A stretch of DNA of 64,000 nt, taken from the NCBI RefSeq assembly GCF_040958095.1, contig NC_091209.1, positions 7,696,589-7,760,588 of the forward strand. Reading direction: 5' to 3'. The translations under genes were made by a program, and so were the position numbers. The notes beneath the pieces were generated by a model. It searched no databases and was not told where the DNA came from. It worked only from the letters and a program-made list of their open reading frames with translations. Numbering within the stretch: the stretch's first letter is position 1; each line of letters opens with the position of its first letter. This document shows, in pieces, positions 40,627 through 53,310 of the stretch. This DNA is from Procambarus clarkii (Eukaryota; Arthropoda; Malacostraca; Decapoda; Cambaridae).

Positions 40627-40914
40627 CCGGCCGGCGGCTGAGCGGACAGCACGCTGGACGCGTGATCCTGTGGTCCTGGGTTTGATCCCGGGTGCCGGCG
40701 AGAAACTATGGGCAGAGTTTCTTTCACCCTATGCCCCTGTTATCTAGCAGTAAATAGGTACCTGGGAGTTAGTCAGCTGTCACGGGCTGCTTCCTGGGGT
40801 GTGTGTGGTGTGGGGAAAAAAAATAGTAGTAGTTAGTGACAGTTGATTGACAGTTGAGAGGCAGGCCTAAAGAGCAGAGCTCAACCCCCGTAAGAACAAC
40901 TAGGTGAATACAGA
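40627..40914 (+). mobile_element. Copy 2 of the SINE with a LINE A-type tail
   Basis: Counterpart of 14283-14570. It differs by a short ggcc insertion at the left edge (ttacaggccggccggcgg). Head, core and LINE-type tail are otherwise unchanged. Confidence 0.8.
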
Positions 40915-41545
40915 TGATACTGTTCTTCAAAAGAACAGAACAGAAGCTTTGTTGATGTGTGCAATAAAAATTATGATGATTGTGGAAAATAATGTTGATG
41001 AAAACAGGAATAATGGATGTTATAAATAAGACTAAATTCATGTATAATAAGTGTTTATAGTTGTGATATCTCTCACATCAGAAAATTAAGAAATGACAAT
41101 GTTTCATTACACTACTTGATACTTGTCGAGGATTGACCGAAACGTGGCCTAGGATCAAATGAAATGTTGCCGTTTCTTAATTCTTTTTACGTGTGGTTTG
41201 GATATCATATCTTCAGCCACGTTATTGTGAATCTCTGAGTATCTATAGTTGCTAGCCCCCTGTGAAATGTAACTAGGAAACACCAGCAAAATATCCACAG
41301 CAGTATCTGGGTGGTGTTGCACACAAGTATAGAGCACTAATTGAGCTGTCACAACTGAAATGTTAGCAGACTGCCTCCAGTCGTTCTGGTCACTGTTTGT
41401 GCTGAAGATGGCAGCTATGATGCGATGTATATTCAGTCATTATCATGCTTCTCTGCTCTTGAAGGGTGGGTAGGCATCAGCCAAGAATATACAATATACA
41501 ATAATGAAAGATAAAACTAACAAATGTTTTAATATTTGTTTTCAG

Positions 41546-41719
41546 ATCCAACACATTAACTGCCCTTGGAGTAAGGACTCTCCTCATATTGTTTTTGATT
41601 TTCATCAAGAGTGTAAAGGTGGACACATAGAAAATTTAAGTAAAAAACTCGTACCTCGAATTCAAGAAGAAATGGAAACATTTGGATATTTCTGCTCCAG
41701 AAAGGGACAGGTGCAGTCA
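41546..41719 (+). CDS. SYNJ: Synaptojanin exon 8, second copy
   Basis: Identical by eye to 15205-15378, with acceptor ttttcag and donor gtaagt. A splicing model through both copies would repeat the Sac-domain residues 334-520 after the linker, which makes no structural sense. Treated as an artefactual or allelic copy. Confidence 0.8.
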
Positions 41720-41771
41720 GTAAGTTCTTTACAACTAACAGTTGGGGATTATGATGCTATTCATTATTGTC

Positions 41772-43362
41772 GCTTCTAGGGGGACCGAATGGTGGCTCCT
41801 TGTAGCTAGTTATAGTGAGAACTCCATACAAGTCACATCAGTCTTAGGAGTTTGGACTAGTTTATCGGCGACAAGAGCCAAAACTTGGCCCCCTCCCCCC
41901 TCTCACAGAAAAGAAACCAATTAAAAGAGTTGTAAGGTTCTCAGTGAAAAGAAACAAAGCAGCAAACGACTCCACAAATGACTTTTCCAGTTGTCAGTTT
42001 TGAACTAGTGGCAGCACCACTTGGAGCTACCAGCTTTCCATGTCAACATTCCTCAGTTTGTCGCCTGCTGTCCAGCTATTTGGACTGCTTCTTGAGTCGC
42101 CAACCTTTTGGGTCCCAACTATTTCTCGATAAGTGTAGGACTTTGTCCTGTAGGAGCCCATTGGCTTGTGTATTGTTCCACGATTTAGTGTTAGCTTCAT
42201 GTGTGTATTCACAAGCTTCACTTATGTGAATTTTAGGTACTGTTCGCTTCAAGCTGCATGAGCTTAGGGCATCCTTTCCCAAGGCGCTCATTTAGTGATG
42301 ACCCTGCCCTGATAGAATACATTCTCTTGTGGGTTCAGGAGTTCCATCCCATAGATGCTGGCTTACTCTTTAGGGTTCCTTGCTTCAAGAAGTACAAGGG
42401 TCTTTGAAACCTCTGTAAGGTGTTGGAATTTTCTTAATCAAGGGGGGTGCACTAGGGTTTGGATGCTGGTTGATATGGCACTTCACTGATGGCCTACATG
42501 GCCTTGTTTATCCTTAGGTCTATGTTTGGTATTTTCTTTCAGCATGTATCCCTAGGTGTCCTGCTTGGTCATTTCTGTTAGGCCATGGTAAGCCCCATAG
42601 GCCTTGATGTGACTTTTCATAAACTATCTACCAAGCCCGCACTTGCTACTTGCAAGTTTGAGGGATGTCTTTCGACATTGCTACATGATGATGATCATTT
42701 ATTATCTTTGCCATGCTGCCTGTTGAGTGGGTGCTACCTTCTACCTTGAGGGTTGTGTCATTTGTGTTTGCTGGGGGGTCTATTCTAGCAGAGCTTGCTT
42801 CTTGACAAAAGGCTTATTAGGCAGCAGCTCCTTTATGGGAGTGATTCTCCCATATTCATTGTTTGCAGCTTGGTGCTTGCTTGTATGCCCCAGAGTTGGC
42901 CCCTTTGGTGTTTAAGGATTTGTAGTGGCTGGTGAATTCCACCTGTTTCAAGTTTGCTACTCCTTCTCTTTCTCCAGTTCTATCTAACAGTTTGCCATGC
43001 CCTTGGGCCCCCTTCCCTCTTCCATGGCTCTGAAACGTCCGAGGGTTTCAGATTTTGGGCAGGGTTTAGCTGTGGGTGTAACTTGGCAGTCCAGAGATGT
43101 TCCTCACTGATTCGATGTTCTCCTCCGATCTTTGCGTCTCAAATTATTGACACCAATATCATCACCAATGGTGATGTCTATCACCATTTGTGTGGTGCAC
43201 AGGTGACTTAACCTTTTGTTGCCAGTTTGTGGCTCTGGTCTCCAGTAGGTTATTAAGGATGTCCAGGGCTGATACGACTTGTGTGTAGAGCTTTCTCAGT
43301 GCGGCTAATTACTGGGATCCACCGAGGCCCGACCAGAAAGAGGCATTTCATTACATCCATCA
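41772..43362 (+). mobile_element. Copy 2 of the old DIRS-like relic
   Basis: Counterpart of 15431-17022, essentially unchanged. Confidence 0.55.
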
Positions 43363-43839
43363 CTTTTTGTTCAGATAATGTTGATGTAGTGAACATTAGA
43401 ATTAAGAAGCAATGGTGTGTATAATTATGAAGGGAAGATGGTTGTAATGTAATGAAAGATTGGTATGCAAATAGTGGAGAGGGTCATTATTGGGTAAAGA
43501 TAGTTATGTAGTGAATATGGTGCTCATGTGATGGTCATTGTTATTACCAGAGTGTAATTTCCTAATGTGTGTAAAATACTTAGTTTACATAGTGGATGTA
43601 GTGCTTGTTTTGTGCAGATGGTGCTCATATGGTAGTGGTGTTCATAGAGCGGAGATTGTTGTCACAGCAGAGGTAGTAATGTGTGGAGAAGTTGGTCATT
43701 GTATGGTATACTGAAGATGGTGAACCAGTGGTAGGGGATCGCTTATATAATACCTGTAACCTGTATTTGTATAGAATTGCATATAAATGTATTTAAACGT
43801 AATTATGTCAGTAATATTCTCCTTTACCCAAAATTACAG

Positions 43840-44070
43840 CTGCAACGGGGCACTATGAGAACAAATTGCCTGGATTGCCTAGATAGAACAAACAGGGTTC
43901 AAACTTTCCTGGGCTTAGACTGTCTTAACAAGATGTTGGAGGATCTTGGAGTTGCCAACAATGGAGTGATTGTTCAGCGATTTACAACCAAACTTGAGGA
44001 AATGTGGAAGGACAATGGTAATCGCATTAGCCAGATATATGCTGGAACTGGAGCACTGCAAGGCTCGAAG
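43840..44070 (+). CDS. SYNJ: Synaptojanin exon 9 (Sac catalytic motif), second copy
   Basis: Identical by eye to 17499-17729, catalytic CLDCLDR included. Same splice sites. Confidence 0.82.
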
Positions 44071-46625
44071 GTAAGCCACTGATAACACCTGTTGGATTTT
44101 TTATATTTTAGTCCTTACTTCCTGTGCCTGATGACAAGATGAGTCAGCATAGTGTAGCCTATCATCCTTTTTCATTGAAATACATTGAAATGAATGTAAT
44201 AGGATCTTCCAAAATTGTAAAACACCGTCAGATTGTTCACTGCATTCTACAAGATAGGTCAGGTTGAGACCTGTACTTTTCAATCATTCTTACAACCTCT
44301 GTACAAGATTTCTTCTCAAGTCGTCCTCTAGCAAGAACTTTCTCCACATGTTTCTGCAGTCAAACACACTCTAGCTGCTCGAGCTTAACTGGCTTATAGC
44401 ATCACAGTAAAAGAGAAACACTCCTCTGCCATCCCTACAGAAGTGACTTAGGGCATGTGAATGGAATTACTTAAATGTTATAGAGGGGCAACTCATTGTT
44501 GATAGACAGCCTTATTTTCCCTCATATCAAGTTGTCTACACGGTAATGTGAATGTGCTGTCTGGGGGTTTGCCTGTATGTTTTTGCTCCTCATTTCACTA
44601 TATAATTATATTTTGTATTCAATTCATTATTTCAGCAGTTTGATCAGCCCACATGTTGTATTTTTTGGGGGGAGCCCCGTCGGCTCCCCGGAGCTATCCA
44701 GGCTGAATGGATATGTATAACTTTCTGGCATCAGTCAAAGTGCTAGGAGTTCTTGCCTACCGGGGACCACGAGGCAGAACCTGGCCCCCTCAGAGAGGCA
44801 CGAGGAGCAATGGCCTATAGAAACCCCTTTGTGATTGGAAGCATTCTATGTCTGCCATCGACCAGGACAGGCACCCAGAAAGGTAGGCGCCCCCAAAGCA
44901 AACCCCTATTCTGGTGAAATTATTGCTACCGAAAACCGAACGAGTGGACAAAACTCCCCAAACAAAATTATCAAACTAGTATGACGTCATCATGTCGCCG
45001 CGCCACCGTCTGCGCAACCCCCCCCTCCCCGAGAGGGGGAAGGGGGAGCCCCAGACCCTCTATGCCGGCGATCCAACTGGCAGTTCTTGGCTGATGGTAT
45101 TACTGGCTGGTCGAGTGCCTCTGGCTCCGGTTTTTGTTTCAGTTCTGTGCCTTGTGGTGTGGACCGTCTCTACCGGTGAGGTGTGAGCCAGGAGTAAGAT
45201 TCCACGGTACTCGGGCTGCATGTGCCTAGGGCTATCTTCCCTAGGTGCCCTGTAAGTACTGCCCTTGGGGCTTGGGGCCACCTTCCACAAGTCACCTTGG
45301 GTTCTGCCTCCGCTGTGTCCTTTACTGCTCAGTACTGGGCCACCCTTGGAGTCGGCTGGGGTTTTGTTGCCCTGGTTTGTCTCTGGGTAGGTGGTAGTTT
45401 TCATCACTGGTAGGGGCGCGGGGTACTGCACAGCTAGTTTTCACCATTAACAGCGGCCGGCTCTGTTCCGCCTGGGTATGATGTCCTCTTGCGGGGTTTT
45501 TCTTTTGTTTTTGTTTTTGCCTGGTGGGGGGTCTGCCTTTACTATGGTCCCCCTTTCCTGTTCTAGGTGAATTTCTTTCGAGTTCTTCTGTTGGCGGTAC
45601 TCCCCGCTTGGCCCCCGTGAGTGGACACGTCCCGGGGGTTCAGCTTTAGCAGTTCGTTGGTAGATTTGGGCGCCGGTTCGCGGTACCCTGCCTGGGCTTC
45701 CCTTAGCGTGTACCAAAGGCTAAGGTCCCTGGGAAACCCCATGGGGGCTCCGTGGTCCTCTAGGTGTGTCCCCGGAGTCCCCCTTGCGTCCTGCGAGTTT
45801 GACGGTTGATCTGTCCCCTTGTCTCAGGGTGACACTCACCGGTTGTGCCTCCGCCATGCTGCCTGTTGGGTCCTTGTTCTTGTGACCCGGAGTCGTCTGA
45901 TGATTGTTGTCGGTACGCGCTCCTTCACCCAGGCCACTGGTCTTGATAATCGGATGCAGGCGGCTGCGGCGTTGCTTGCTGGGTGTGTTGCTGCAATGCT
46001 CTTGGTTTGTGGCCCCGGATGCCCCGAGGCTGCCCCGTTTTGGTGGTTGGGGTCTGGACTTGGGGGTGGGGGTCGCTTCGGCTCTGGCTCCTTCCGCTTC
46101 TTGTTCCTCCCCTTCTGTTCTACTCACTTCCTCCCTTGCTTCCTGCTCCGAACCATAGGCGGGTTTCGGGGTTGGGGCGGGGTCTGGTCGAGTTGAGACT
46201 CGGGCGGTCTCGGGGGTTTCCCTCTTCCGGGGTGGCGGCGGAGGCATTCGAGTCGGTTCCTCCAGCCGTGCCGTATGGGTCTGACCAGTGGGCTCCCTTC
46301 ATTAGTGTTTGCACGGCTGCCCCGGCTTTTCCTTGTTAGCTGGGGCTTTGGGGGTGTGGCTCGGCCCTGGGTCATGCCGTAGAGGTTCCCAGGGTTAGGG
46401 AGGGGTTGCCTGGGGGGCCTTGGCCCCGTTTGCCCCTCTTAGGTCCTTGTACCTTTGGTGTGGAGCTGGCAGTTCCTCAGTGGGGTTGTTCCTTCCCTCT
46501 GTGTTCCTGTTGTTTTCGGGTATACCCCTCCCTGGGTTTCGGTTCCGTGTTCCTTTGGGTTCGTTCCTGGTGGTGTGTTTCACCCCCTTTTCCTTACTTT
46601 TTCGCTCTTATGTCGCGATGCTGTT

Positions 46626-46669
<44 letters not shown>

Positions 46670-47208
46670 GTGTTCAGGTAAGGTGCATCCATACAAGGTG
46701 TGAAACAGACATTGATGGATTTCTATATTGACCTAGTGCATAGTGCCTAAACTGCTTTGTATCGTTGTCCCTGCATGTTCATTGGTCAGGGGTGCTTGTC
46801 ATGGTTCTTGTTGGTTTGCGAGTCTCTTCGTACCTTCCAATATTATTGGAACGTCTGTTGATTTTCGATGTGGTTTCCATCGGGTCTTTTGTCGGCCTTG
46901 TTGGTTCCCTTCCATCATCTGTTTTCTTTCGCTTTGTTTTCGCCTTGTTTTCGCGTCGTCTCTACTTTCAGTTTCGGCGTTCTTTGTCTTCGTTCCGCAC
47001 TGCCTTCCTGGTGTTTGTACATGTCTTACCGTTGTGTGTAGATTTGTGTCCGCCTGGTGTACGAGCCACGCCTCCCGTGGACGGGTGCGTTTCGTACCTC
47101 GTGTACTCACCTAAATTGTACTCACCTAATTGTGCTTGCGGGGGTTGAGCTCTGGCTCTTTGGTCCCGCCTCTCAACCGTCAATCAACTGGTGTACAGAT
47201 TCCTGAGC

Positions 47209-50200
47209 CTATTGGGCTCTATCATATCTACATTTGAAACTGTGTATGGAGTCAGCCTCCACCACATCACTTCTAGTGACATTCCATTTACTAACTACTC
47301 TGACACTGAAATAGTTCCTTCTAACGTCTCTGTGGCTCATTTGGGTACTCAGCTTCCACCTGTGTCCCCTTGTTCGCGTCCCACCAGTGTTGAATAGTTC
47401 ATCCTTGTTTACCCGGTCGATTCCCCTGAGGATTTTGTAGGTTGTGATCATGTCCCCCCCTTACTCTTCTGTCTTCCAGTGTCGTAATTTGCATTTCCCG
47501 CAGCCTTTCCTCATAACTCATGCCTCTTAGTTCTGGGACTAGTCTAGTAGCATACCTTTGGACTTTTTCCAGCTTCGTCTTGTGCTTGACAAGGTACGGG
47601 CTCCATGCTGGGGCCGCATACTCCAGGATTGGTCTTACATATGTGGTGTACAAGATTCTGAATGATTCCTTACACAGGTTCCTGAACGCCGTTCTGATGT
47701 TAGCCAGCCTCGCATATGCCGCAGACGTTATTCTCTTTATGTGGGCTTCAGGAGACAGGTTTGGTGTGATATCAACTCCTAGATCTTTCTCTCTGTCTGT
47801 TTCATTAAGTACTTCATCTCCTATTCTGTATCCTGTGCCTGGCCTCCTGTTTCCACTGCCTAGTTTCATTACTTTGCATTTACTCGGGTTGAACTTCAAC
47901 AGCCATTTGTTGGACCATTCACTCAGTCTATCCAGGTCATCTTGTAGCCTCCTACTATCATCCTCTGTTTCAATCCTCCTCATAATTTTTGCATCGTCGG
48001 CAAACATTGAGAGAACGAATCTATACCCTCTGGGAGATCATTACATATACCAGAAACAGTATAGGTCCAAGGACTGAACCCTGCGGGACTCCACTTGTGA
48101 CGTCCTCGCCAATCTGAGACCCTCACCCCTCACACAGACTCGTTGTCTCCTGTTGCTTAGGTACTCCTCTATCCACCGGAGTACCTTCCCTCTCACTCCA
48201 GCCTGCATCTCCAACTTTCGCACTAAGCCTCTTGTGTGGCACTGTATCAAAGGCTTTCTGACAAACCAAAAATATGCAGTCTGCCACCCTTCTCTTTCTT
48301 GCCTTATTTTTTGTTGCCTGGTCGGTAGAATTCAAGTAACCCTGTGAGGCAGACCTGCCATCCCTGAACCCATGTTGATGCTGTGTTACAAAGTTCCTTC
48401 GCTCCAGATGCTCCACTTGTTTTTTTCGCACAATCTTCTCCATCAGCTGTGCATGGTATGCAGGTTAGGGACACTGGCCTGTAGTTCAGTGCCTCCTGTC
48501 TATCCCCTTTCTTGTATATCGGACTACGTTAGCTGCTTTCCAAAATATCTGGCAGTTCCCCTGTTGCCAGTGATTTGTTATACACTATGGAGAGTGGTAG
48601 GCTCAGTTCTCTTGCTCCTTCTTTAGAACCCAAGGGGAGAGTTCATCTGGGCCTGATAGCCTTCGTCACGTCCAACTCTAGTAAACACTTCCTTACTTCC
48701 CCACTGGTAATCTCAAACTCTTCCAGTGGTTCCTGGTTAGCTATTCCCTCACTTAACCTCTGGAATTTCTCCTTGCTCTAAGGGTGAAGACCTCCTGGAA
48801 TTTCTTATTCATTCTCACACACTTCCTTGTCATTTGTAGTGGAATCCTTCCGCCCCTATCCTTAATCTCATAACCTGTTCCTTTACTGTTTTTTTCTCCT
48901 AATGTGGCTATGCAACAATTTTAGGCTGAGTCTTTGCCTTGCTTGCGATGTCATTTTCGTATTGTCTTTCTGCTCTCTTCTCATCCTGACATATTCATTC
49001 CTGGCATTCTGGTTTCTTTCTCTGCTCTCCAGTGTCCTGTTATTCCTATAGTTTCTCCATGCCCTTTTACTTTGCTGCTTAGCTAGCCTACATCTTTGAT
49101 TAAACCATGGTTTCTCATCTTCATTTCTCTGTTTCCTTTTGGACTGGGACAAAACTTGTTTGCTGCGTCCTTGCACTTCTGTGGTGATGTATCCATCATA
49201 TCTTGGGCCGTCTTTCCCTTGGGAGCTCTGTTTCCCATGCTATATCTGTTAGGAATTTCTTATCCCCTCATAGTTTCCCTTTCGGTATGCTAACCTTTTG
49301 GTTTCGGTATCCCTCCTCGAGTTCAATAACCCTTCTTCAATCAAGGTACTCCAAACACCAGTACACTGTGGTCGCTCATTCCTACTGGGTCCTCAAAACC
49401 GATTTCTCTTATGTCGGAGTCGTTCAGAGTGAAGACTAGGTCGAGGTCTCGCTGGTTCGTCATTGCCTCGCATCCTTGTGGGTTCTCTGACATGCTGGGT
49501 TAAAAAGTTGCTTGTCACCACCTCCAATAGTTTGGCTCTCCACGTATCCTCGCCTCCATGCGGTTCCTTGTTCTCCCAGTCAATCTTTCCGTGATTGAAG
49601 TCGCCCATGATGAGCAGGTGGGATCTATTTCTACAGGCAGCAGAGGCTGCCCTCCTCAATTATAGTGTTAACTGCCTTGTTGTTGTTTTCATACTCTTGA
49701 CTGGGTCTCCTGTCATTTGGTGGAGGGTTGTATATTACTGCTACTACTATTCTTGGTCCTCCCATTGTTATGGTGCCTGCTATGTAGTCTCTGAACTCCT
49801 CACAGCCCGGGATGGCCATCTCCTTAAAACTCCATTCCCTTCTCATGAGTAGGGCCACTCCGCCTCCTCCCCTACCTTCCCTCTCTTTCTTATTACTGTA
49901 TACTCCTGGGGAAACACGGCATTCGTTATGATTCCAGAGAGTTTTGTTTCAGTGAGTCCGATTACATCTGGGTTAACTTCCTGTGCTCTTTCCCTTAGTT
50001 CACTTGTCTTGCTTGTGATCCCATCTATGTTCGAGTACATCACCCTGAAACTGACTCTCTTCTGCTTTTCTGGGGGGGACCTTTGCGATCTGGGGTGAGT
50101 GGGAGCTGGGGGGACCTGGCACGGGGGGATTGGTGGAGGAGGGAGGGCTTGGGGGTGGTGGGGGAGAGGGGGAGGGTACAGGGGGTGGATAAGAGGGGGA

Positions 50201-50910
50201 GGGTACAGGGGGTGGATAAGAGGGGGAGGGTACAGGGGGTGGATAAGAGGGGGAGGGTACAGGGGGTGGATAAGAGGTGGAGGGTACAGGGGGTGGGTAA
50301 GAGAGGGAGGGTTGGGGAAGCATGGGGGGAGGAGAGGCTGTGGGGGATAGGGGAGATGGGGGGGCTTGGGGGGAGAGAAAAGGGTGGAGGGCTTGAGGGG
50401 CATGGGGGAAAAGGGAGGGCTGAGGTGGGTGAGGAAGAGGGGAGGGTTTAGGGGAGTGGGGGAGAGGGGAAGACTTAGGTGGGGTGGGGGAGAGTGGGGG
50501 GCTTAGGGGGGAGGGGGGGAAGGGAGGGCATGGGGGTGGGAGAGACGGGAAGGCATGTGGGAGAAGGGAGGGCATGGGGAATGGGGGAGAAGGGAGGTCC
50601 TGGGGAGAGGGGTGAGGGGGAGAAGGGGGGTGAGTGGGGGGAGGGGGGGTGGGTGGGGGGAGGGTGCCCTAGGTGGGTACTTAGTGGGGGGCTGACAGGG
50701 GATGGGGCGGGTTGGGTGTCTGTTGGGTAGAATGTGGGGGTGGTGCCCCAATCCCTGTGGCTGTTGCACTGTTTGAGGAGGGTTCTCCACTTCCCTCTGG
50801 GATTGTAGGGTTCTGGGTTGTGGTACTCTGATTTCCTTCTCTCTCCCTGCGCTCCTTCCTCGCGTCTGCTGTCCGTATTCTCTCTTCCCTTGTCATATCC
50901 CTCTGCAGGA

Positions 50911-50913
<3 letters not shown>
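47209..50913 (-). pseudogene. LINE A ORF2, copy 2, broken by many single-base indels
   Basis: The same protein as 20871-24566 but split into at least ten pieces (for example 47399-48007, 48123-48443, 48883-49176, 49393-49659, 49843-50403). Between 48000 and 49900 there are some two to three dozen one-base insertions or deletions relative to copy 1, often at homopolymers. Outside that window the two copies are nearly identical. Motif A again has valine for the catalytic aspartate, so that change is shared and not an isolated read error. The 27-bp minisatellite lies at about 50165-50300. Confidence 0.75.
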
Positions 50914-50944
<31 letters not shown>

Positions 50945-51212
50945 AGATATATACAAGAGTTGTTACATTCTTGTACAGCCACTAGTACGCGTAGCGTTTC
51001 GGGCAAGTCCTTAATCCTATGGTCCCTGGAATACGATTCCCTGCCGCGAAGAATCGTTTTTTTCATCCAAGTACACATTTTACTGTTGCGTTAAACAGAG
51101 GCTACAGTTAAGGAATTGCGCCCAGTAAATCCTCCCCGGCCAGGATACGAACCCATGACATAGCGCTCGCGGAACGCCAGGCGAGTGTCTTACCACTACA
51201 CCACGGAGACTG
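50914..51212 (-). mobile_element. Copy 2 of the SINE in LINE A ORF1
   Basis: Same insertion site and sequence as 24568-24863; one extra T in the run near 51060 and a slightly different A-tail length. Confidence 0.85.
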
Positions 51213-51751
51213 CTTTTCTTGAACTTCTCTACACCTTTTAGACAACACTTCCTTGCTAGCAGTTCCTCTTTCGCGATTTCGCTCATGAAAACCACCTTTA
51301 TCATTCGGTCTCTGTCCTTGTTGTACTTTCCAAGCCTGAAAACCTTTTCAACATTTCGCTCAGCTCCCTCCATCCTTACCTCTTTAAGGATCTCTTTAAT
51401 CATGTTTTTGTCCTTGTCTCTCCGCTCCTTTGGTCTGGTCCCTGTTTGTTCTTTAATGCCTGCTACTACTACTGCTCTATTTCTCTCTATCAGCCGGCTA
51501 GTACATCTAGCTGCTTCCTGAGAGGAAGCCACTTCCATGGCAATTTCCTTAACCGCAGACCTAGCTTCAGGGCTCTTTTTAAGCATTTCAGCAAATGAGA
51601 TTTGGGTTGTGGTGGTCCCCTCCACAGTAGCATTCCCATCTCCCTGGGGTACGGTTTGTGCCTGGTATTGTGGAAGAGTCTCCTTTAGGTATCTTATCTC
51701 CTCCTTTGCTGCCCTTAAATCATCTTGCAGGTTGGCTACTATCTCCCTCAT
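51213..51751 (-). CDS. LINE A ORF1, N-terminal part, open in copy 2
   Basis: 180 open codons before the SINE. Coiled-coil start ([20 protein letters not shown], about residues 1-30), a Gln/Thr-rich linker, then a basic RRM-like region (about 85-180, with [20 protein letters not shown]). Beyond 51213 the frame runs into the SINE and adds about 43 unrelated residues, so the protein is truncated by insertion. L1-type ORF1 proteins chaperone element RNA. This is the better-preserved copy of ORF1, whereas ORF2 is better preserved in copy 1. Confidence 0.7.
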
Positions 51752-52088
51752 TACCCTCGTGTGTTGGGGCCGCGGTGTGTGTTTTGTTTACGGGCGGTAT
51801 GCTCGTGTGTTAGCGTCGTTTCTCGTGGTTTTCTACGGCTTCTTGCTCGTTTCTCCCTCCATTCGTGGCCCTCTGAATGCTGAGGGTGTTTTGGATTTAT
51901 ATCTGGGGGTGTCACTTTGTTCTTCCTCTGTACTGCTTCGTCTTCTGCTGGACGCGCACCTCTGGCCGTATTCTCCTTCGACCTCGCATTTTATTCAGGT
52001 AAGGGTACATACTATGCCTACTGCCTCGAGTATGCATGGCTTTCGGGCACACCTTTAGCGCTGCTCCTGGTATGTTACTTGGCTCGCC

Positions 52089-52900
52089 TGTACTCACCTA
52101 GTTGTACTCACCTAGTTGTGTTTGCGGGGGTTGAGCTCTGGCTCTTTGGTCCCGCCTCTCAACCGTCAATCAACAGGTGTACAGATTCCTGAGCCTATCG
52201 GGCTCTGTCATATCTACACTTGAAACTGTGTATGGAGTGAGCCTCCACCACATCACCCCCTAATGCATTCCATTTGTCAACCACTCTGACACTAAAAAAG
52301 TTCTTTCTAATATCTCTGTGGCTCATTTGGGCACTCAGTTTCCACCTGTGTTCCCTTGTGCGTGTTCCCCTTGTGTTAAATAGACTGTCTTTATCTACCC
52401 TATCAATCCCCTTCAGAATCTTGAATGTGGTGATCATGTCCCCCCTAACTCTTCTGTCTTCCAGCGAAGTGAGGTTTAATTCCCGTAGTCTCTCCTCGTA
52501 GCTCATACCTCTCAGCTCGGGTACTAGTCTGGTGGCAAACCTTTGAACTTTTTCCAGTTTAGTCTTATCCTTGACTAGATATGGACTCCATGCTGGGGCT
52601 GCATACTCCAGGATTGGCCTGACATATGTGGTATACAAAGTTCTGAATGATTCTTTACACAAGTTTCTGAATGCCGTTCGTATGTTGGCCAGCCTGGCAT
52701 ATGCCGCTGATGTTATCCGCTTGATATGTGCTGCAGGAGACAGGTCTGGCGTGATATCAACCCCCCAAGTCTTTTTCCTTCTCTGACTCCTGAAGAATTT
52801 CCTCTCCCAAATGATACCTTGTATCTGGCCTCCTGCTCCCTACACCTATCTTCATTACATTACATTTGGTTGGGTTAAACTCTAACAAATTTAGAAAATT
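52089..52900 (-). pseudogene. Copy 2 of LINE B, with a 155-codon open C-terminal piece
   Basis: The minus strand 52195-52662 is open and reads [20 protein letters not shown] through [20 protein letters not shown], parallel to the LINE A ORF2 C-terminus (about 80-85% by eye). It is 5'-truncated and lacks RT and endonuclease. Confidence 0.7.
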
Positions 52901-53023
52901 TTAAATTTTGCAAATTTAGCAAAACTAGCCTGTGTTGTGGCACGGTCGTGTGTCTGCTCTGCAGGCGAGGTTGTCTTGTCTGGAGCTTCTGTCGGCCTAG
53001 TGCTGGTTCTCACTTTTGGTGGG

Positions 53024-53310
53024 GTGCTTGCCTAGTTGTGCTTGCGGGGGTTGAGCTCTGGCTCTTGGGCCCCGCTTCTCCTGTCAGTTGACGATTGTGC
53101 AGTTTCCTGAACCTTTTGGGCTCTGTCTTCACGTTTGCTCCTGTGGGTGGCGTCTGCCTCCTCCACATGGCTTTTTGGTGCTTTTCGCTTCCTTTCCCCT
53201 CTGACATTGATCAGGTTCTTTTAGTGTCTGTGGCTCCTTTGGGTGTTCACTACCTCCTGTGTCTCCTTGTGCGTACAAACATACGGACATCAGTACAGTG
53301 GACCTGCGGA
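53024..53310 (-). repeat. Copy 2 of LINE C 3' end
   Basis: Counterpart of 26676-26960; the tail motif here is less damaged (gcctagttgtgcttgcgggg). Confidence 0.55.

Larger units (their letters stand above)
47103..51985 (-). mobile_element. Copy 2 of LINE A
   Basis: Same element as 20766-25650. The 3' tail has an extra a (cctaaattgt). The SINE insertion in ORF1 is present at 50914-51212. Confidence 0.8.
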